Of a stretch of 38,970 nt of DNA, positions 35,532-38,970 are shown piece by piece. The stretch lies in assembly GCA_026415135.1 (NCBI GenBank), contig JAOAHS010000014.1, positions 1-38,970 on the forward strand, given 5' to 3'. The notes beneath the pieces are model-generated. The model was not told the origin of the DNA. It did not search any database and worked only from the letters and a program-made list of their open reading frames with translations. Made by a program: the position numbers and the translations under genes. Within the stretch, counting starts at the first letter, position 1. The number at the start of each line of letters is the position of its first letter. Origin of the DNA: Calditerrivibrio sp. (GTDB taxonomy: Bacteria > Chrysiogenota > Deferribacteres > Deferribacterales > Calditerrivibrionaceae).

Positions 35532-36764
35532 CTACCTCTTAAGATCAAAATCAAGTACAATCACAAAAGGTTTTATGTTCCTCACAAAAATGGAAAACCC
35601 GTGGGCATCCATGATCTTTTTGCATATAGCAAGCCCTAGACCTGTTCCCTTGCTGCTGGTGGTATAAAAGGGTCTGAACAATCGATTGGGATCCAACGAA
35701 TCGTTGTTGTGATCGTTGATTATAGATACCCTATTCTTCTCAAAAACTATCTCTATACTACCTTTGATTGGAGACGCATAAATAGCATTTATTAGTAAGT
35801 TCATAATAACCTGCAATAATTTGTTGTAATCAGCAACAACACTAATATCCCCATGATTCATGGATATATTAAGCTCTTTCTTTTCGTAATCAAATCTCAA
35901 CAAAACCAATGCCTTGTTGAAAATATCCCTTATACTCACAGTATCTTTGTTAAGAGACATCTCTTTCCCAAAAAAGTTAAATTCCTCCACAATACCATTA
36001 AGCCTATTTATCTCATCTAATATCCTATCCATGCAGTCGGCCAATTCATCATCCTCAAGTCTATCGTAGATATGCTGGGACAACCCTTTTATGGAACTTA
36101 AAGGGTTCTTTATTTCGTGGGCCAACATATTGGATAGATTTGCTATCTCCTCTGTATGTTTTACCCGCATATATGCATCAGAAAGTTTTTCATACTTAAA
36201 GATAAAAGATCGTATAAATATAAGAAGTAACAGAAGAACCACAAGTAAAGTAAATATTATATAGAGATCTTTTTTTGTCTCTGAAATAAAACGATTAAAT
36301 CTCTCCTTAGAGATTATCACCGTAGCAAAATACAAAGGGTAAAAATTTGTAGAAAGCTTCCCTTTCAGATTTTCCCCAAGAGCGTCCTCAGGGTTTAGTA
36401 CCCTAGTGAGGATAATGGTATTACCATCCTCTTGTGGTTTTAAATCTTTACTGGGGATATATTTCGATGCTTTATCAGACCTGTATAACACCTCTCCATT
36501 TTCAGAAAATATTATGATCTCTTTTATATCCTGGTTCTTAGAAAGTTCTTCTGCAAGCTGTAACAAACTAATGCTCTGAACACTACCAAAATATTTAGGC
36601 GCACCTTCAAGGGCCTTTAAAGTGAGCTCACCTATAATCATCAGGTTACGCTTTTGATAACTTTTTAGCGCAGTAAAAGAGGATATCTCATAGTAGGACA
36701 AAACAACAATGAAAAATACAGATATAATTATAAAAAAATTGACAGTTTTTATAAGTTTTTTCAT
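35532..36764 (-). CDS. Membrane sensor histidine kinase (HisKA)
   Basis: 410 aa. Two membrane helices (about residues 7-27 and 168-187) bracket an extracytoplasmic domain of about 140 residues. The cytoplasmic part has HisKA with NMLAHEIKNPLSSIKG, N box NLLINAIYA, and a short HATPase ending in GTGLGLAICKKIMDAHG. The G1 region is atypical: no clear DxGxG is seen around INDHNNDSL. No response regulator is adjacent, so it is an orphan here. No ribosome site precedes the ATG. Confidence 0.9.
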   Translation of the reverse strand: MKKLIKTVNFFIIISVFFIVVLSYYEISSFTALKSYQKRNLMIIGELTLKALEGAPKYFGSVQSISLLQLAEELSKNQDIKEIIIFSENGEVLYRSDKASKYIPSKDLKPQEDGNTIILTRVLNPEDALGENLKGKLSTNFYPLYFATVIISKERFNRFISETKKDLYIIFTLLVVLLLLLIFIRSFIFKYEKLSDAYMRVKHTEEIANLSNMLAHEIKNPLSSIKGLSQHIYDRLEDDELADCMDRILDEINRLNGIVEEFNFFGKEMSLNKDTVSIRDIFNKALVLLRFDYEKKELNISMNHGDISVVADYNKLLQVIMNLLINAIYASPIKGSIEIVFEKNRVSIINDHNNDSLDPNRLFRPFYTTSSKGTGLGLAICKKIMDAHGFSIFVRNIKPFVIVLDFDLKR

Positions 36765-36801
36765 AGCTACATTTACTTTAAAAAAAGGGCTTTGACAAGA
36801 A

Positions 36802-36823
36802 GAAAGGGGCTTATGCCCCTTTC
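36802..36823 (-). terminator. Terminator of the Gly/Cys-rich protein gene
   Basis: A 9-bp stem (GAAAGGGGC and complement; 36802-36810 and 36815-36823) with a four-base loop follows the stop codon at 36831 by seven bases; a T-rich stretch (TTCTTG) follows on the minus strand. Confidence 0.75.
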
Positions 36824-36830
36824 TTAGTAC

Positions 36831-37217
36831 TTATTGAGCTACTATAGGAAATGGTCCCCTAACATAACCGACGGGATTAACGTGAAGTTCGAAAGTGTTT
36901 TTGCCATCACTTACTTTGAAGACATAGACTGTCCCTCTTGGAACTTGAAACTTCTGGGTATCCTTTATACTAAAACCCTTCAAGTTTGCCGCCATAAAAC
37001 TTTCTACAGCTTTTTTAGCATCTGCTTCGGACAAAGATGGAGTCGCAACACCAGGACCAAACCCTTTGCCACCCATCATCCCACAACCACATCCCTTATA
37101 ACAGTTTTGAAACTTAGGCCCCATGCCATACCCAGGACCATAACCTTGTGGTCCCCATGCATAGACTGCACCTGCTATGAATGTAACAATTGCTGTTACT
37201 ACCAAAAACTTTTTCAT
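36831..37217 (-). CDS. Small exported Gly/Cys-rich protein with PepSY-like C-terminus
   Basis: 128 aa. A clear Sec signal peptide (residues 1 to about 20, cleaved after VYA) precedes a Gly/Met/Tyr-rich stretch with three cysteines (39, 43, 45) that could bind metal. Residues about 60-125 (LSEADAKKAVESFM, then FKVSDGKNTFELHVNPVG) resemble small PepSY-like periplasmic domains. It may act in metal handling or in assembly of a respiratory protein; neither is shown. A strong AAGGAGG precedes the ATG, and it has its own terminator. Confidence 0.75.
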   Translation of the reverse strand: MKKFLVVTAIVTFIAGAVYAWGPQGYGPGYGMGPKFQNCYKGCGCGMMGGKGFGPGVATPSLSEADAKKAVESFMAANLKGFSIKDTQKFQVPRGTVYVFKVSDGKNTFELHVNPVGYVRGPFPIVAQ

Positions 37218-37547
37218 ATAACACCTCCTTATCTCTTATTTGTAAAAATCGATACACAATTAAAATGCCAAAATGCCAAGATCCTAACTATATGTCAAAG
37301 AAGCTCTTTTAAAAACAGCCCATATTTTTGTGCAAAATTTTCCCAAAATGTTATTTTTTTATTAGAACATAAATCAACAACAAAATATTTTAAAACCTTT
37401 CTTCATAAAAAACCTATCTCCATATTCAAAACGCCTCCATCGTTAAAAAGCTATCAAGTATAACTTTTACCTGATTTTAATTCTGTCGTAATCACCAATT
37501 TTTAGAATCCACTATCCCGTTTTCCGGAATATGAAAGAATCTTATCC
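37218..37547. other. Intergenic region of 330 bp
   Basis: No convincing gene. On the minus strand it holds a TTGACA (37293-37298) that could serve the gene at 37217, with only a poor -10 (CATTTT) at 17 bp. A tandem ATGCCAAA/ATGCCAAG repeat lies at 37265-37280. The distal part (about 37400-37530) has broken short open frames and may be a decayed gene. Confidence 0.5.
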
Positions 37548-37792
37548 TCAAGCATAAACATACTTCTGAAGCTCAACATCTTCAACCTGGGTTTCATCCT
37601 GATCATAGACTAAAACGTATATAATTCCTACAATACTTGCAATAATCCACACAATAAGAAAAATATTAAATGGAGCTTCATCTGGCATATCTGACATTAC
37701 GAAAATACCAAATATTAAAAATAAAAAAGCATTACAATTATTATTTTTAAAGCAACAGGAGAGGGGCTGACCGATGCTATTTTCTTTTTCAT
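37548..37792 (-). pseudogene. Frameshifted small two-helix membrane protein
   Basis: An ATG at 37792 with AAGGA seven bases upstream opens a frame (MKKKIASVSPSP) that enters a hydrophobic stretch and stops at 37715. The -1 frame carries on without a stop as a hydrophobic segment, then MSDMPDEAPFNIFLIVWIIA, a second helix and an acidic tail ending at 37548. The two halves join at a run of six Ts (about 37721-37728), so a one-base indel or slippage is likely. If only the distal frame is used, ATG 37697 gives a 49-aa one-helix protein without a ribosome site. Confidence 0.55.
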
Positions 37793-37807
37793 TGCTTTAT
37801 CCTTTCT

Positions 37808-38134
37808 TTATTTTAATTTTCTTTTTCTGCCCACTAAAAAATAAGATAAAGACAGAATAATCGGAATCAATCCAAATAAAAATTCTAAGGCAATATTGGT
37901 TTCAGAGGGTTTCTTAAACACAATTCCTATCATTCCTATAATTATTGCAACAAGAACAATAACTATCCAGATTATTTTTTCATTTTCTTTAAACTTACCT
38001 ATAATTATATCAATAAAGGCAAAGACAGAAAGAATTATTCCAATACCTATTGCTCCTCCATCAACAGATGCCAGAGCAATCCAGAGTATTAAGCCTATAA
38101 GAATGAAAAGCACTATTTTGATAGATTTGCTCAT
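37808..38134 (-). CDS. Small multi-helix membrane protein, unknown
   Basis: 108 aa and almost entirely hydrophobic: about four membrane helices (near residues 6-25, 28-46, 54-72 and 84-101) and a basic tail (VGRKRKLK). No family recognised. GAAGGG lies about six bases before the ATG. It follows the caspase-fold gene by 22 bp and precedes the frameshifted membrane gene by 15 bp, so the three form one transcript. A role as membrane partner or effector of the caspase-fold protein is an inference from position. Confidence 0.7.
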   Translation of the reverse strand: MSKSIKIVLFILIGLILWIALASVDGGAIGIGIILSVFAFIDIIIGKFKENEKIIWIVIVLVAIIIGMIGIVFKKPSETNIALEFLFGLIPIILSLSYFLVGRKRKLK

Positions 38135-38156
38135 TATTTCCCTTCCGCTTAAAAAA

Positions 38157-38970
38157 TTATTTTACTATTACAAGTGGAAAATCCATACCCCTTGAGTCAA
38201 CAACAGGAAACTGAGATTCCTTTTTATATTTTTTACTTATTTCTGGAAGTCTTTCTTCCACATATCCCATGAGCTTTCTTACAGTAACTGTCTCTGTACC
38301 TCCAGATGCCTTGCCTTTTAAACCTTCAAGGATGGTATATGTAAATACACCATGTCCTAAATCCTTTACCTCTGATGCAAACTGGTCTTTTGTAGATGCT
38401 GCTATGACATGCACTCCTGTTGCTCGTGAAAGCTGTGAAAGGGCTTTTCTGTCTTCAAATCCTCTGAATGCCACAAGCATGGCCCCTGATTTACAGGCAT
38501 CAATTAGAACTACTATTTTTTGTGCCTTTATGTTTTTTATCAGTCCTGCAAATTCATCAGATGATATTCCCTTTGATTTCACATCTTCTTCCCTTTCAGG
38601 ATAAGTAAGCTCATAAGGGATAAAATACCATTTATCATTGATATTTTCTCCATGCCCTGCAAGATAAATAAGCAAAGCATCCTGTGGATTGGTTTTTTCC
38701 AGCTGTTTTAGTTTAGCAGTTATATTTCCCTTTGTTGCCTGTTCATTATAAACTTCTAAAACTTCAACTTTTTTGAATAGCCTTCCACCTTTATGTTTGA
38801 AAAATTCAATTATCCCCTTTGCATCTGGCTCTGCATAGTTGAGATTTAATGCAGGGTTTTCATATTTGTTTATGCCAACTGCAAAGACATAGAGATTGGT
38901 CTCCTTTGAAGGTGCAGTTAATGTTACTATTAATTCATAGGGATTTGACTCTGTCCTGTCTTTACTAAAG
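38157..38970 (-). CDS. Caspase-fold (peptidase C14) protein, partial
   Basis: The frame is open to the right edge, so the N-terminus is missing; 270 residues are visible. After a linker (YELIVTLTAPSKETNLY) comes a caspase p20-like domain: VFAVGINKYE, then the catalytic His in LIYLAGHGEN (codon 38652-38654) and Cys in VVLIDACKSGA (codon 38493-38495). The C-terminal part has GHGVFTYTILEGLKG, as in bacterial metacaspase-like proteins. Such domains often follow WD40 repeats or other sensors, which would lie outside the window. Both catalytic residues are intact, so proteolysis is expected. Confidence 0.88.
   Translation of the reverse strand, partial: FSKDRTESNPYELIVTLTAPSKETNLYVFAVGINKYENPALNLNYAEPDAKGIIEFFKHKGGRLFKKVEVLEVYNEQATKGNITAKLKQLEKTNPQDALLIYLAGHGENINDKWYFIPYELTYPEREEDVKSKGISSDEFAGLIKNIKAQKIVVLIDACKSGAMLVAFRGFEDRKALSQLSRATGVHVIAASTKDQFASEVKDLGHGVFTYTILEGLKGKASGGTETVTVRKLMGYVEERLPEISKKYKKESQFPVVDSRGMDFPLVIVK

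Noticed and set aside
37255-37300. Sigma54 promoter suggested by the repeated TTGGCA
   Set aside because: The GG and GC dinucleotides do not have the required ten-base spacing.
36834-37463. Plus-strand open frame of 209 aa
   Set aside because: It overlaps the exported protein gene antisense over most of its first half, lacks a ribosome site and gives a low-complexity product.
37400-37540. Decayed toxin or transposase gene
   Set aside because: Short fragments in several frames look gene-like, but no start, ribosome site or family motif can be supported.

Overview
The window is AT-rich bacterial chromosome from a free-living, respiring Gram-negative anaerobe. Signs of this are lipoprotein signal peptides, c-type cytochrome motifs, pyruvate phosphate dikinase, and many two-component and cyclic-di-GMP proteins. 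The overall style fits Deferribacterota (a Calditerrivibrio- or Deferribacter-like genome). That placement is an inference from gene content and composition, not from a marker gene. No rRNA, tRNA, CRISPR array or intact insertion sequence is visible.

Layout. (1) 1-154: a very strong rRNA-type promoter fires leftward out of the window. (2) 155-6810, minus strand: a tight nine-gene run hisB-hisH-hisA-pgpA-cinA-thpR-flavin reductase-mtnA-fba, joining part of histidine synthesis to lipid, nucleotide-repair, RNA and sugar-phosphate genes. (3) 6905-10416, plus strand: a globin-sensor/PsiE-like membrane protein that seems to start at ATT overlaps secA. (4) 10423-15280, minus strand: a PhoX-like lipoprotein, a diheme cytochrome lipoprotein and a radical SAM protein form an uncharacterised envelope module. 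A terminator-like hairpin lies inside the start of the cytochrome gene. (5) 15410-19100, minus strand: a PHP-glycosyltransferase fusion and a PIN-PhoH ATPase. Divergent from them is an EAL-CBS-GGDEF protein (19254-21041).

(6) 21162-27018, plus strand: glyS and ppdK, a perfect terminator, then two small genes that together look like a split RdgC. (7) 27059-31749: two two-component systems meet tail to tail. One kinase appears to be read from a leaderless mRNA, and an unknown 172-aa gene and a candidate 31-aa small protein lie beside them. (8) 31859-36764: htpG, a Nudix hydrolase, an Sm-like small protein, mazG and a third sensor kinase. (9) 36831-37217: a small exported Gly/Cys-rich protein. 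(10) 37548-38970, minus strand: a caspase-fold (C14) protein running off the right edge, followed by two small membrane proteins, the second frameshifted. This end looks accessory.

The best candidates for undescribed biology are the PhoX-like/cytochrome/radical SAM module, the caspase plus small-membrane-protein operon, the split RdgC pair, and the globin-PsiE gene with its ATT start and coupling to secA.
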